A DNA stretch of 64,000 nucleotides, from contig NZ_CP035926.1 of NCBI RefSeq assembly GCF_004214815.1, positions 62,001 through 126,000 of the forward strand. Reading direction: 5' to 3'. Below are positions 1-8,859 of the stretch, piece by piece (positions within the stretch are counted from its first letter, which is position 1; each line of letters starts with the position of its first letter). Source of the DNA: Aliarcobacter thereius LMG 24486 (GTDB taxonomy: Bacteria; Campylobacterota; Campylobacteria; Campylobacterales; Arcobacteraceae). The position numbers and the translations under genes are program-made. The notes under the pieces were generated by a model, which made no database searches, was not told the origin of the DNA, and saw only the letters and a list, made by a program, of their open reading frames with translations.

Positions 1-2792
1 ATGGATATGATTTATATGATGCAAGAAGTAGAATTCTTGAGCAGTTATCAACTCTTCAAGGAACTTTTCCTAAAAATGCAAAAGTTAAGCTTGGACCAGA
101 TGCTTCAGGAGTTGGATGGGCTTATCAATATGCTTTAAAATCTTCAACAAAAAGTTTAGATGAGCTAAGAACTTTACAAGATTATTTTTATAAATTTGCT
201 CTTTTAGGGGTTGATGGAGTTAGTGAAGTTGCTAGTGTTGGAGGATTTGTTAGAAATTATGAGATAACATTAAATCAAGATAGATTAGTACAATATGATT
301 TAAGTATAGATGATATACAAAATGCAGTTCTAGCGAATAATAATGATAGTGGAGCAAGAATTATATTAGAAAATGGATATGAAAATATAGTTAGTGCAAG
401 AGCATACTTAAAAAATAAGTTTGATATAGAAAATATCACAATAAAAGTTTTAAATAATACTCCTTTAAAAATAAAAGATATAGCAGAAGTAAATATAACT
501 TCAAATGAAAGAAGAGGAGTTGCTGAGCTAAATGGAGAAGGTGAAGTTGTTGGTGGAATTGTAATAACAAGATATGGAGCAGATGTTCATAGTGTTATAA
601 AAAGTGTGAAAACAAAACTTGAAACTCTAAAAGTTGATGGAATTGAAGTTGTTGAGGTTTATGATAGAACTTCATTAATTGATGCTGCAATAGATACTTT
701 AAAAAGAACACTTATTGAAGAATCTATAATAGTTATGCTAATTGTTGCCCTATTCTTATTTCATTTTAGAAGTGCTTTGATTATAATCATAACTCTTCCT
801 TTGACTGTTTTAATTACATTTTTACTTATGAAGCTTTTTGATATTGGCTCAAATATTATGAGTTTGGGTGGAATAGCTATTGCAATTGGAGCTATGGTTG
901 ATGCAACTATTGTAATGGTTGAGAATGCTCATAAACATCTTCAAGGAAAAGAGAATATCTCAAATCAAGATAGAATAGAGATCATTTTATCTTCAGCAAA
1001 ACAAGTAGGAAGACCAATATTTTTTGCACTTTTACTTGTAGTTGTATCATTTTTACCAATTTTTGCACTTAGTGGTCAAGAAGGAAAACTATTCTCTCCT
1101 TTAGCATTTACAAAAACTTTTGCAATGTTAGGTGGTGCAATATTATCAATAACTTTAGTTCCTATTTTGATGATATTCTTTATAAAAGGAAAAATTATAA
1201 GTGAAGATAGAAATATTATAAATAGATTCTTTATAAAAGCATATTCTCCAATGTTAAGATTAACTTTAAGAATAAAATACCTATTTGTTGCCCTATTCTT
1301 TGTAGGTATTATTTTTGGAGTTTATACTTATAGTAAATTAAAATGGGAATTTATGCCATCTTTAAATGAAGCAACATTTATGTATATGCCTGTAACTCCA
1401 TATGGAATTGGAGTTGATTTAGCAAAAGAGTTAGCACAAAAAACAAATATGGTAATAAAATCATTCCCAGAAGTAGAAAGTGCATTTGCAAAGGCTGGAC
1501 GAGCAGATAGTGCAACAGATCCAGCACCTTTAGCAATGCTTGAAACTATTATTACTTTTAAACCACAATCACAGTGGAGAGAAGGAATGACATATAAAAA
1601 ATTAATTTATGAAATGGATAAAAAACTTCAAGTAAAAGGATTAGTAAATTCATGGACTTATCCTATTAAAGGACGAATTGATATGCTTTTAACAGGAATT
1701 AGAACACCACTTGGAATAAAACTATATGGAAATGATTTAAAAATAATACAAGAACAAAGTAGTAATATTGAAGCAATATTAAAAAAATATGAAGGAACAA
1801 TGACAGTAAGTGCTGATAAGATAAATCAAGGTTACTATTTAAATGTAGAAATAGATGATGAACAAATATCAAGATATGGGATTACAAGAGATACAATTTT
1901 ACAAGCTTTATCTTTGGGAGTAGGTGGAGAAACATTAAATCTATTCTTGGATAAGCTTGAGAGATATCCAATTACATTAAGATATGAAGCAAAAAACAGA
2001 GAAGATATATTCTCTTTAGAAAATCTTCAAATTAAAACTGATTTAGGATTTAAACCATTAAAAACTTTTGCAAAGTTAAATTATGAAGAGAGTCCATCAA
2101 TAATACAATCAGAAAAGGCTTTAAAAGTTGCATATGTTTATATTAGTCCAAAAGATAGTGTTAGTATAAAACAGTATAAAGAAGAAGCTTCTAAATTATT
2201 AGAAGATATAGAGCTTCCAAGTGGTTACTATTATGAGTGGTCAGGAGAGAGTGAGTTGTTAGAACATGCAACTCAAAAATTAAGTTATATTATTCCTTTA
2301 GTATTGGTATTTATTTTCATACTCATATATTTAGCTTTGAAGAATTTAAAATACTCTTTAATAATATTTTTAACACTTCCTTTTGCTTTAAGTGGTGGAA
2401 TGTTTTATATTGATTTATTGGGTTATAATGTATCAATAGCAGTTGTTGTAGGTTTCTTAGCACTTCTTGGAGTTGCTGCTGAAACATCTATTGTTATGAT
2501 TTTATATCTTGATGAAGCTGTAAAAAATATGCAAGATAGTGATGACAATAGTTTGAGAAATGCAATATTTTCAGGTGCAGTTTTAAGATTAAGACCAAAA
2601 CTAATGACACTTTTTGCAATTTTAGGAGGACTTATACCTATTATGTATATTGATTCAATAGGAAGTGAAATAATGCAAAAAATTGCAGCACCAATGATTG
2701 GTGGGATGCTTAGTTCTGCAATTTTAACACTATTTATAATACCAGCAATATTTTATATTTTTATGAGAAATAATCAAAACAAAAGAGCATAA
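1..2792 (+). CDS. RND heavy-metal/cation efflux pump, CusA-type inner membrane subunit (5' truncated by window)
   Basis: The frame is open from base 3 to the stop at 2790-2792, so only the C-terminal ~930 residues are visible; a GTG at 606 is internal, not the start. The protein is the trimeric proton-driven transporter of a tripartite RND system. Visible hallmarks are the porter/docking regions and transmembrane blocks, the segment GRADSATDPAPL, the RIDMLLTGIRTPLGIK stretch and the late GVAAETSIVM helix, all typical of the CusA/CzcA (HME) branch. The periplasmic adaptor and outer membrane factor would lie to the left, outside the window. The exact metal or substrate cannot be read from the sequence. 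Confidence 0.9.
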   Translation, partial: GYDLYDARSRILEQLSTLQGTFPKNAKVKLGPDASGVGWAYQYALKSSTKSLDELRTLQDYFYKFALLGVDGVSEVASVGGFVRNYEITLNQDRLVQYDLSIDDIQNAVLANNNDSGARIILENGYENIVSARAYLKNKFDIENITIKVLNNTPLKIKDIAEVNITSNERRGVAELNGEGEVVGGIVITRYGADVHSVIKSVKTKLETLKVDGIEVVEVYDRTSLIDAAIDTLKRTLIEESIIVMLIVALFLFHFRSALIIIITLPLTVLITFLLMKLFDIGSNIMSLGGIAIAIGAMVDATIVMVENAHKHLQGKENISNQDRIEIILSSAKQVGRPIFFALLLVVVSFLPIFALSGQEGKLFSPLAFTKTFAMLGGAILSITLVPILMIFFIKGKIISEDRNIINRFFIKAYSPMLRLTLRIKYLFVALFFVGIIFGVYTYSKLKWEFMPSLNEATFMYMPVTPYGIGVDLAKELAQKTNMVIKSFPEVESAFAKAGRADSATDPAPLAMLETIITFKPQSQWREGMTYKKLIYEMDKKLQVKGLVNSWTYPIKGRIDMLLTGIRTPLGIKLYGNDLKIIQEQSSNIEAILKKYEGTMTVSADKINQGYYLNVEIDDEQISRYGITRDTILQALSLGVGGETLNLFLDKLERYPITLRYEAKNREDIFSLENLQIKTDLGFKPLKTFAKLNYEESPSIIQSEKALKVAYVYISPKDSVSIKQYKEEASKLLEDIELPSGYYYEWSGESELLEHATQKLSYIIPLVLVFIFILIYLALKNLKYSLIIFLTLPFALSGGMFYIDLLGYNVSIAVVVGFLALLGVAAETSIVMILYLDEAVKNMQDSDDNSLRNAIFSGAVLRLRPKLMTLFAILGGLIPIMYIDSIGSEIMQKIAAPMIGGMLSSAILTLFIIPAIFYIFMRNNQNKRA

Positions 2793-2805
2793 TTTATGCT
2801 CTTTT
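2781..2805. terminator. bidirectional hairpin terminator overlapping two stop codons
   Basis: A perfect 11-bp stem (AAAAGAGCATA / TATGCTCTTTT) with a 3-nt loop lies between the convergent CusA-type and ankyrin genes and contains both stop codons. The A/T tracts on both arms allow it to act in both directions. Confidence 0.75.
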
Positions 2806-3267
2806 TAATAAGTTCTTAGGACAATTCCCCATAAAATCTTCATGTTCTTGATTAGCACCTTTTAGAATTAAGAAATTAATAGCTCTCTTTTTATTATATA
2901 AAATTGCATAAATCAAAGGAGTTGAATTTATCTCATCATAACAATCTATATCTAAACCACAATCACAAAGAGTTTTCAGAAGTTTTGGATTATCTAAATA
3001 AACAGCAAAGTTTAGAGCATTTAGATTTTTGCTTACTTTTAAATCTATCTTGTATTTTATAAGAGCTTTTATAAGCTCGTAATCTTCATTTATCATAGCC
3101 CAATAAAGAGCATTTTTCCCACTGCAATCTCTTACATTTATATTTACTCTTCCTAAAATCAGAAGAGTGATAATTTTGTTTGTACTTTTTGAAATTACTA
3201 GATTTAAAAACTCACTTGGACTAATTGTCTCATTTAATTTGCTATTTAATAAAATATTGCTACACAT
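2794..3267 (-). CDS. ankyrin-repeat protein
   Basis: 157-residue protein with about three to four ankyrin repeats (for example NALYWAMINEDYELIKALIKY at about 52-72, LNALNFAVYLDNPKLLKTL at 82-100 and STPLIYAILYNKKRAINFLI at 114-133). There is no signal peptide or membrane segment, so it is probably cytosolic. Ankyrin repeats mediate protein-protein contacts, and the partner is not evident. It is convergent with the pump gene and divergent from the YceI gene. The start ATG at 3267 is preceded by GGAGAT. No specific function can be given. Confidence 0.75.
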   Translation of the reverse strand: MCSNILLNSKLNETISPSEFLNLVISKSTNKIITLLILGRVNINVRDCSGKNALYWAMINEDYELIKALIKYKIDLKVSKNLNALNFAVYLDNPKLLKTLCDCGLDIDCYDEINSTPLIYAILYNKKRAINFLILKGANQEHEDFMGNCPKNLLKRA

Positions 3268-3409
3268 AATAAATCTCCTACTAGATATTGATAATAAGTA
3301 TCATAATATATTTAAGATTAAAATAAATTTAAACCTTATTAACAAAAGTATGAAAACTGTTAATTATTTAGGGATAAAATCTTATTATCTAATAAAAAAG
3401 AGGTATAAA

Positions 3410-3973
3410 ATGAGTAGATTATTAAAACTAATGGTTGTTTCTGCTGTTGCAACATCAGTTCTTACAGCAGCTGAATATAAAGTAGATACTGTTCATTCAA
3501 ATGTTGGATTTAGTGTAAAACATATGATGGTTACAAATGTTAATGGTAAATTTACATCATATAACTCAAATTTTGAAATTGATGAAAAGACAAAGACTTT
3601 TAAAAATTTAAAAGCTAAAATTGATACATTATCAATTGATACAGGAATAAAAGATAGAGATGATCATTTAAAAAGTGATGATTTCTTTTCAGCTTCAACA
3701 TATCCAGAGATGAGTTTTGAGATGACTTCATATAAAGCAGATGGAGATGATGGAAAAATGGAGGGTAAACTTACTTTAAGAGGAGTTACAAAAAATATTA
3801 CTCTTGAAGTTGATGATATAAATATCCATGGAAATAAAATTGGATTTGCACTTGAAGGAAAAATCAAAAGATCTGATTTTGGTTTAAAATGGAACAAAGC
3901 TATTGAACTTGGTGGAGTTGCTGTTGGTGATGAAGTAAAAATAAAAATTGATATTGAAGCAGATAGAAAGTAG
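3410..3973 (+). CDS. YceI family periplasmic lipid-binding-like protein (copy 1)
   Basis: 187-residue secreted protein with an N-terminal signal peptide (MSRLLKLMVVSAVATSVLTAAEY) followed by a YceI beta-barrel (YKVDTVHSNVGFSVKHMMV...). YceI proteins bind polyisoprenoid or other amphiphilic ligands in the periplasm. The frame is open further upstream to 3167, but the ATG at 3410 is the credible start because it follows an AAAGAGG Shine-Dalgarno and begins the signal peptide. A second YceI gene lies at 43614-44165; the two share the VDT.HSN.GFSVKHMMV core. The specific ligand is unknown. Confidence 0.9.
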   Translation: MSRLLKLMVVSAVATSVLTAAEYKVDTVHSNVGFSVKHMMVTNVNGKFTSYNSNFEIDEKTKTFKNLKAKIDTLSIDTGIKDRDDHLKSDDFFSASTYPEMSFEMTSYKADGDDGKMEGKLTLRGVTKNITLEVDDINIHGNKIGFALEGKIKRSDFGLKWNKAIELGGVAVGDEVKIKIDIEADRK

Positions 3974-3985
3974 TTCCAAGATAAT

Positions 3986-4008
3986 AAACTAAGGCAAAAG
4001 CCTTAGTT
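3986..4008. terminator. hairpin terminator between yceI and merR
   Basis: A perfect 9-bp stem AACTAAGGC / GCCTTAGTT with an AAAA loop separates the convergent YceI and MerR genes and covers the merR stop codon. Confidence 0.7.
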
Positions 4009-4311
4009 ATCGTTCTTTTCTTTTAATTTATTAAAAGCATTTTGTAGCTTTTCTACTCTTTCTTCTACTTTTTTAACTGAAGCATCAAGTGTAAAACCTT
4101 CATCTAATAACTCTTTAATTAAAATTATTTTCTTAATATTTAAATAATCATATTTTCTTGTTGTTCCATCTTCTTTTGAAGAAGATTGAATAATTCCCTT
4201 ATCTTCCCAATATCTAAGTTTTCTTTGTGGAATCTTTGTAACTTCTGAAACATCACCAATAGTTACAAGTAGTTTTGATACTAAATTTGGGTCAAATAGA
4301 TCTTCAAACAT
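4003..4311 (-). CDS. MerR family transcriptional regulator
   Basis: 102-residue protein with an N-terminal MerR winged helix-turn-helix at about 16-60 (TIGDVSEVTKIPQRKLRYWEDKGII) and a C-terminal coiled coil at about 70-100 for dimerisation. It has no ligand-binding domain and no conserved cysteines, so it resembles the short HspR/MlrA-like MerR proteins. The ATG is preceded by GGAGATAAA. It is divergent from the isochorismatase-like gene, and two 17-bp dyads lie in the shared promoter region, so autoregulation plus control of the neighbour is a reasonable inference. Confidence 0.85.
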   Translation of the reverse strand: MFEDLFDPNLVSKLLVTIGDVSEVTKIPQRKLRYWEDKGIIQSSSKEDGTTRKYDYLNIKKIILIKELLDEGFTLDASVKKVEERVEKLQNAFNKLKEKNDN

Positions 4312-4346
4312 TTTATCTCCTTAATTTGTATTATATTGTACATATT

Positions 4347-4415
4347 TTGTAATTAATCTACAATTAAGGAAGATTATTTGATAATTCTCTAGCAATTATT
4401 GTAACTAATCTACAA
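4347..4415. promoter_or_regulatory. two TTGTA-N7-TACAA dyads, candidate MerR operators
   Basis: TTGTA-N7-TACAA occurs at 4347-4363 and again at 4399-4415, 52 bp apart (about five helical turns), with a nearly identical spacer (ATTAATC / ACTAATC). Both sit between the divergent merR and isochorismatase-like genes; the second ends 14 bp before the ATG of the latter. Dyads of this length are typical of MerR operators. Binding is inferred. Confidence 0.55.
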
Positions 4416-4429
4416 AAAAGGAAAATAAG

Positions 4430-5503
4430 ATGATAAAAATGTTTATGCTAACACTATTAATGGTGATAAATTTATATTCAAAGGAGAATAAAATGCAAGA
4501 AATAGATACAAAAAGTTCAGCTCTATTATTAATAGAGTATCAAAATGAGTGGTTAGATAAAAAATCTAAATTATATGGTTTTATGAAAGATAAGAAACAG
4601 TTTGAAGCTTCTATAAAAAATTCTAAAGAAGCTTTAGAGTATGCAAGAAATATAGGTATGAAAATAATTCATATACCTTTGGTTTTAAGTGATGATTACA
4701 AAGAGTTTGGAAATGATGCAAAATATGGTTTAAGAGCAGTTATACCTCAAGTTAAGACTTGGCAGGATAAAAACAAAGATTTTCATAAAGATTTTTTACC
4801 AAAAGAAGAAGATTTTGTAGTAAGTGGAAGATTAGGTGCTAGTGGATTTGCTGGATCAAATTTGGATGCAATTTTAAAGAATAATGGAATAAAAACTTTA
4901 TATATGACAGGTTTTGCTACGAATGTTTGTGTAGAATCAACTTTTAGAGAAGCACATGATAAAGGATATAACGCTATTGTAATAGATGATGCTACAAGTA
5001 GTTTTACAAAGGAAGAGAAAGAGTTTTTTATAAAAAATATTGTTCACCATTTTGGGCTTAATATCTCTACAAAAGAGTTCTTAACTTCTAAAGTGAATAT
5101 AGATAAAAAAGAGATTGTAAAAGGTTTTTATAAAGCTTTGGGAGAAAGAAATATACAAAATGCTTTAAGTTTTATAGATGAAGATATAGAGTATTTAGCT
5201 GTAAAAGAAACTAGCCCTACTTTTCCTGAATTATATGGAAAATATAGAAATAAGAAAGAGTTATTAGAGTTCTTTACTCATTTAAATGAATATTATAAAA
5301 CTTTAGATTTTAGGATTGAAAGTATTGCAGAAAATGAAAATAGTGTATTTGTAAAAGGTTACTTAAAATATGAGATATTAAAAAACAAAGAGATTTATGA
5401 AACAGATTTTATGGCTTTTATAGATATTGAAAATAGCTTGATAAAAAAATATAAGTTTTTTAAAGATACTGCATTTTTGGAGTATTTGTATAAAAAAGAG
5501 TAG
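4430..5503 (+). CDS. isochorismatase-like cysteine hydrolase fused to a C-terminal NTF2/SnoaL-like domain
   Basis: 357 residues. Residues ~28-215 form an isochorismatase-fold hydrolase with the nucleophile in GFATNVCVES (Cys167). The usual acidic position is Glu36 (LLLIEYQ), and the usual lysine region reads SGRLGASGF with Arg134. Residues ~224-355 resemble a SnoaL/NTF2-like small-molecule pocket (EIVKGFYKAL...). The substrate is unknown. Two starts are possible. ATG 4430 adds a signal-like leader (MIKMFMLTLLMVINLYS). ATG 4493 has a stronger AAGGAG site and would give a cytosolic protein. Divergent from the MerR regulator, which probably controls it. Confidence 0.8.
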   Translation: MIKMFMLTLLMVINLYSKENKMQEIDTKSSALLLIEYQNEWLDKKSKLYGFMKDKKQFEASIKNSKEALEYARNIGMKIIHIPLVLSDDYKEFGNDAKYGLRAVIPQVKTWQDKNKDFHKDFLPKEEDFVVSGRLGASGFAGSNLDAILKNNGIKTLYMTGFATNVCVESTFREAHDKGYNAIVIDDATSSFTKEEKEFFIKNIVHHFGLNISTKEFLTSKVNIDKKEIVKGFYKALGERNIQNALSFIDEDIEYLAVKETSPTFPELYGKYRNKKELLEFFTHLNEYYKTLDFRIESIAENENSVFVKGYLKYEILKNKEIYETDFMAFIDIENSLIKKYKFFKDTAFLEYLYKKE

Positions 5504-5519
5504 AAGAATTAATCTTCTA
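5501..5519. terminator. short hairpin over the convergent stop codons
   Basis: TAGAAGA / TCTTCTA with a 5-nt loop joins the stop codons of the isochorismatase-like gene and hom. Confidence 0.5.
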
Positions 5520-6771
5520 TTCTTATCATAGCTGGTTTCTTAAGAACTACACCTGAGTTTTCAAGCTCATTTATAGCTTTTAAAATATCTTTTTCTATAC
5601 AAATATGTGTTGTAAGAAGTAAATTTGCTTTTTGCTCTTTTTTCGATTTCTGCATCATATTTTCTATTGAGATATCATTATCTCCAAATATTTTTGCTAC
5701 TTTTGCTAAAGTACCTGATTTATCAGCAACTTCAAGCCTTAAATAATATTTTGTTTTGATTTCATCTTTTGGCATTAAAGTTGGTTGAATACCAATTTGT
5801 TTTTCAAAACCAAGCATAGGAGAGCCTTTACCTTTTCTTGCAATATCAATTATATTTGCAATAACGGCACTAGCTGTTGCATTTCCACCAGCTCCAGCAC
5901 CATAATACATAGTTTCTCCAACTTTATCACCAACTACAGAAACACCATTCATAACTCCATCTACTTTTGCTATCATTTTATCAAGTGGAATTAAAACAGG
6001 ATGAACTCTAAGTTCTATTTGATTATCTACTTTTTTTGCAATTCCTAAAAGTTTTATATTGTATTCAAACTCTTTTGCAAACTCAATATCTGTCTGTTTT
6101 ATATTTTGAATACCTTCAATTAAAATATCTTCTGGTTTTACATCAATTCCATAAGCAATTGAACCCAAAATTAAAAGTTTATGAGCAGTATCAAAGCCAC
6201 CAACATCAAAAGTAGGATTTGCTTCTGCATAACCTAACTCTTGAGCTTCTTTTAGAATTTCATCATAACTTGCACCTTCATTTATCATTTTAGTAAGCAT
6301 AAAGTTACAAGTTCCATTCATAATACCTTGAATAGATTTGATATTATTTGCACTTAAACCATCTCTTAAAGCATTAATTATAGGAATTCCACCTGCAACT
6401 GCTGCTTCAAATTCAAATGGTGAGTCACCAGCTAATTCTTGAAGTTCATATCTATGATAAGCAAGAAGAGCTTTATTTGCTGTAACAACTGCTTTGCCAT
6501 TTTCTAAAGCTTTTTTTACAATTTTATATGGCTCTTCAATTCCACCCATAAGCTCAACAATAATATCAATACTTGGATCGTCTAAAACTTCATCAATATT
6601 ATTTGTAAGTTTTATCTCAACATCTCTTTTTTTATTTAAATTTGAAACTACTCCAATAGTTGGAACAATCTCAATACCTGCTCGTGCTGTAATAATATTT
6701 TTATTATCTCTTAAAATATTTGCAACACTTGTTCCAACTGTACCAACTCCAATAATTCCAACTTTAAGCAT
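5509..6771 (-). CDS. hom: homoserine dehydrogenase
   Basis: 420 residues. It reduces aspartate semialdehyde to homoserine with NAD(P)H in the threonine/methionine branch. The N-terminal Rossmann motif GIIGVGTVG is at 5-13, the catalytic domain has GGIPIINALRDGLSANNI and the GTCNFMLTKM region, and a C-terminal ACT domain at about 340-415 (RLEVADKSGTLAKVAKIFGD) probably senses an amino acid. The length is typical of monofunctional enzymes. It lies 50 bp downstream of the aminotransferase on the same strand and may be co-transcribed with it, although a hairpin lies between the two. Confidence 0.96.
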   Translation of the reverse strand: MLKVGIIGVGTVGTSVANILRDNKNIITARAGIEIVPTIGVVSNLNKKRDVEIKLTNNIDEVLDDPSIDIIVELMGGIEEPYKIVKKALENGKAVVTANKALLAYHRYELQELAGDSPFEFEAAVAGGIPIINALRDGLSANNIKSIQGIMNGTCNFMLTKMINEGASYDEILKEAQELGYAEANPTFDVGGFDTAHKLLILGSIAYGIDVKPEDILIEGIQNIKQTDIEFAKEFEYNIKLLGIAKKVDNQIELRVHPVLIPLDKMIAKVDGVMNGVSVVGDKVGETMYYGAGAGGNATASAVIANIIDIARKGKGSPMLGFEKQIGIQPTLMPKDEIKTKYYLRLEVADKSGTLAKVAKIFGDNDISIENMMQKSKKEQKANLLLTTHICIEKDILKAINELENSGVVLKKPAMIRIED

Positions 6772-6789
6772 ATTAATTTCCTTTTAAAT

Positions 6790-6810
6790 GGTTCCAGTTT
6801 AAAAGGAACC
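6790..6810. terminator. small hairpin between aminotransferase and hom
   Basis: GGTTCC / GGAACC (6 bp, 9-nt loop) lies in the 50-bp gap between two minus-strand genes. It could be a weak terminator or attenuator. Confidence 0.35.
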
Positions 6811-6821
6811 TAATATTCTTT

Positions 6822-8033
6822 CTACTCTAATGATTTTAAATATCTTTTAACATTTTTAGCAGCTTGTCTAATTCTCTTTTCATTCTCAATTAGAGCAATT
6901 CTTACATATTTATCACCATAATGTCCAAAACCAATTCCAGGACTTACTGCAACTTGAGCTTCTCTTAGAAGTTGTTTTGAAAACTCTAAACTTCCTAAGT
7001 GTTGTGCTTTTTCAGGGATTTTTGCCCAAATAAACATTGAAGCATTTGGTTTATCCATTTTCCATCCAGCTTCTTCAAAAGCTTGAAGCATAACATCTCT
7101 TCTTGTTTTATACTTTTCTACAATATCATCAACACAATCTTGTGGACCATCAAGTGCAACAGTAGCAGCAATTTGAATAGGAGCAAACATTCCATAATCA
7201 AGCCAAGATTTAATTCTTTTTAAAGCACCTACAAGCTTTTCATTTCCAACAATAAATCCAACTCTCCACCCAGCCATATTATATGATTTACTTAAAGTAA
7301 AGCACTCAACAGCAACATCTAAAGCACCTTCAGCTTGAAAGATTGAAGGAGTTTTGTATCCATCAAAAGTTATATCAGCATAAGCAATGTCAGAGATAAT
7401 ATAAAATCTCTCTTTTTTAGCCATTGCTACAAGTTTTGTATAAAATTCAGGTGTGATTGTCGCACAAGATGGATTATGTGGAAAGTTTACAACTACATAT
7501 TTCACTTTTGGAATAGATTCATCTATCGTTTTTTGTAAATTTTTAAAAAATAGATCTTCATCTACTTTAAATTCATTATCAAAAACTAATTCAAATTTAT
7601 GAACAGCAGCACCATTTAACATAAAAGCATATGAGTGAATTGGATAAGTAGGATCTGGAACAACAGCAACATCTCCAACATTTACAATTGCTTGAACTAA
7701 ATGAACATATCCTTCTTTTGAGCCCATTGTTGCACAAGCATGTTTATCTGGATCTAAAAAATCAACACCATATTTTCTTTTGTACCAATTACAAATAGCA
7801 ACTCTTAGTTTATAAATACCAATACTAGCACTATATCCATAGTTTTTAGGTTTTGTTGCAGCTTCTTTTAATTTATCAACAATATGTTTTGGTGTCGGTC
7901 CATCAGGATTTCCCATGGAAAAATCTATAACATCAATACCAGCACGTCTAGCTTCCATTTTTATAGCATTTACTTCAGCAAATACATAATTTGGAAGTCT
8001 TTTCATTCTTTCAAATTCTATCTCATCAAACAT
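6822..8033 (-). CDS. class I/II PLP aminotransferase (AlaC / DapL-like)
   Basis: 403 residues, fold-type I PLP enzyme with the Schiff-base lysine in TLSKSYNMAGWRVG (about Lys247), the N-terminal SMGNPDGPTP loop and the PDPTYPIHSY and NFPHNPS motifs. It resembles the alanine aminotransferase AlaC/YfdZ group, whose members are often annotated in Campylobacterota as LL-diaminopimelate or aspartate aminotransferase. Its position before homoserine dehydrogenase fits aspartate/alanine amino-group traffic, but the exact substrate cannot be decided here. Confidence 0.88.
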   Translation of the reverse strand: MFDEIEFERMKRLPNYVFAEVNAIKMEARRAGIDVIDFSMGNPDGPTPKHIVDKLKEAATKPKNYGYSASIGIYKLRVAICNWYKRKYGVDFLDPDKHACATMGSKEGYVHLVQAIVNVGDVAVVPDPTYPIHSYAFMLNGAAVHKFELVFDNEFKVDEDLFFKNLQKTIDESIPKVKYVVVNFPHNPSCATITPEFYTKLVAMAKKERFYIISDIAYADITFDGYKTPSIFQAEGALDVAVECFTLSKSYNMAGWRVGFIVGNEKLVGALKRIKSWLDYGMFAPIQIAATVALDGPQDCVDDIVEKYKTRRDVMLQAFEEAGWKMDKPNASMFIWAKIPEKAQHLGSLEFSKQLLREAQVAVSPGIGFGHYGDKYVRIALIENEKRIRQAAKNVKRYLKSLE

Positions 8034-8037
8034 TTTA

Positions 8038-8847
8038 TTACTCCTTAGTAATATTTAATCCATTTTTTATATTAGTTAAAGCGAAAAAATCATCAATTTT
8101 TACAAATCTAGTCTCACTAGGAACACTAATTTTAATATTTTCTACACTTTTTTCTTTTTTAACAACTTTTACAACATTTAATTCACTATCATAAAAGACT
8201 ACATTAGGATGCCAAACTGTACCTGCTTTTGATTCAATTGTTATCTCTTTTGAATTTGCAAGTTCAATATAGTATGGTCTTGTAGGTTTTCTAAGTGATA
8301 AAGAACTTTGTGTTACTAAATCTTCTACTTTATACAAGGATGAGTTACTTGAATCAATTAAATAACTCCATTTATCTTCTCCCTCTTTTTTTATATTCAA
8401 AACTTTGCAATTTATACTATTTAGTTCTGAAGACAATCTAAGAGGGTTTATGGCGGCTGCAGATGTTAGTTTTATACTCCAAAAAAGTTTTTCATCTTTT
8501 ACTGTTTGTTTAGAACTTATAAAATTTTGGTAACCAATAGCTTTTAAAATATCATTAATATTTTTAAAAGATTTTTTTGGACTACTATTAAATATAAAGA
8601 CTACATCAATTGTTTTTGTAGAATCGTAGTTTAGTTTTAATAATTTATTCTCTTCAAGTTTTGCTAATAGTTTTGTATAATCAAGACTATCTTCACTATA
8701 AAAACTATTTTGGTCTTTAAAAATATGTTTTATTAGATTTGAATGAGTATTATAATCTTCACTACCAATAATATTGTAAACTGCTTGATTGATATCTTCT
8801 GCTTTTATAGATAAAATCATTAATAATATTAAGAGTAGTTTTTTCAA
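8038..8847 (-). CDS. hypothetical exported protein
   Basis: 269 residues with a clear signal peptide (MKKLLLILLMILSIKAED), so probably periplasmic. The rest is mixed alpha/beta without a motif I recognise. The gene sits 4 bp upstream of the aminotransferase and 12 bp downstream of rlmB, so it is likely in the same transcript. The mature N-terminal part (~20-150) is Lys/Ser/Asn-rich; the C-terminal part (~190-265) looks like beta strands. No function assigned. Confidence 0.7.
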   Translation of the reverse strand: MKKLLLILLMILSIKAEDINQAVYNIIGSEDYNTHSNLIKHIFKDQNSFYSEDSLDYTKLLAKLEENKLLKLNYDSTKTIDVVFIFNSSPKKSFKNINDILKAIGYQNFISSKQTVKDEKLFWSIKLTSAAAINPLRLSSELNSINCKVLNIKKEGEDKWSYLIDSSNSSLYKVEDLVTQSSLSLRKPTRPYYIELANSKEITIESKAGTVWHPNVVFYDSELNVVKVVKKEKSVENIKISVPSETRFVKIDDFFALTNIKNGLNITKE

Positions 8848-8859
8848 ATCAAATCCTTT

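Noticed and set aside
606-2792. GTG at 606 as start of the RND pump gene
   Set aside because: The frame is open to the left edge and its translation matches the upstream part of CusA-type pumps, so the gene is cut by the window.
3167-3409. N-terminal extension of the first YceI protein
   Set aside because: It overlaps the ankyrin gene on the other strand and precedes a proper signal peptide with its own ribosome-binding site.
6494-6787. 97-codon open frame opposite hom
   Set aside because: Ser/Ile-rich shadow of the Rossmann domain of homoserine dehydrogenase.
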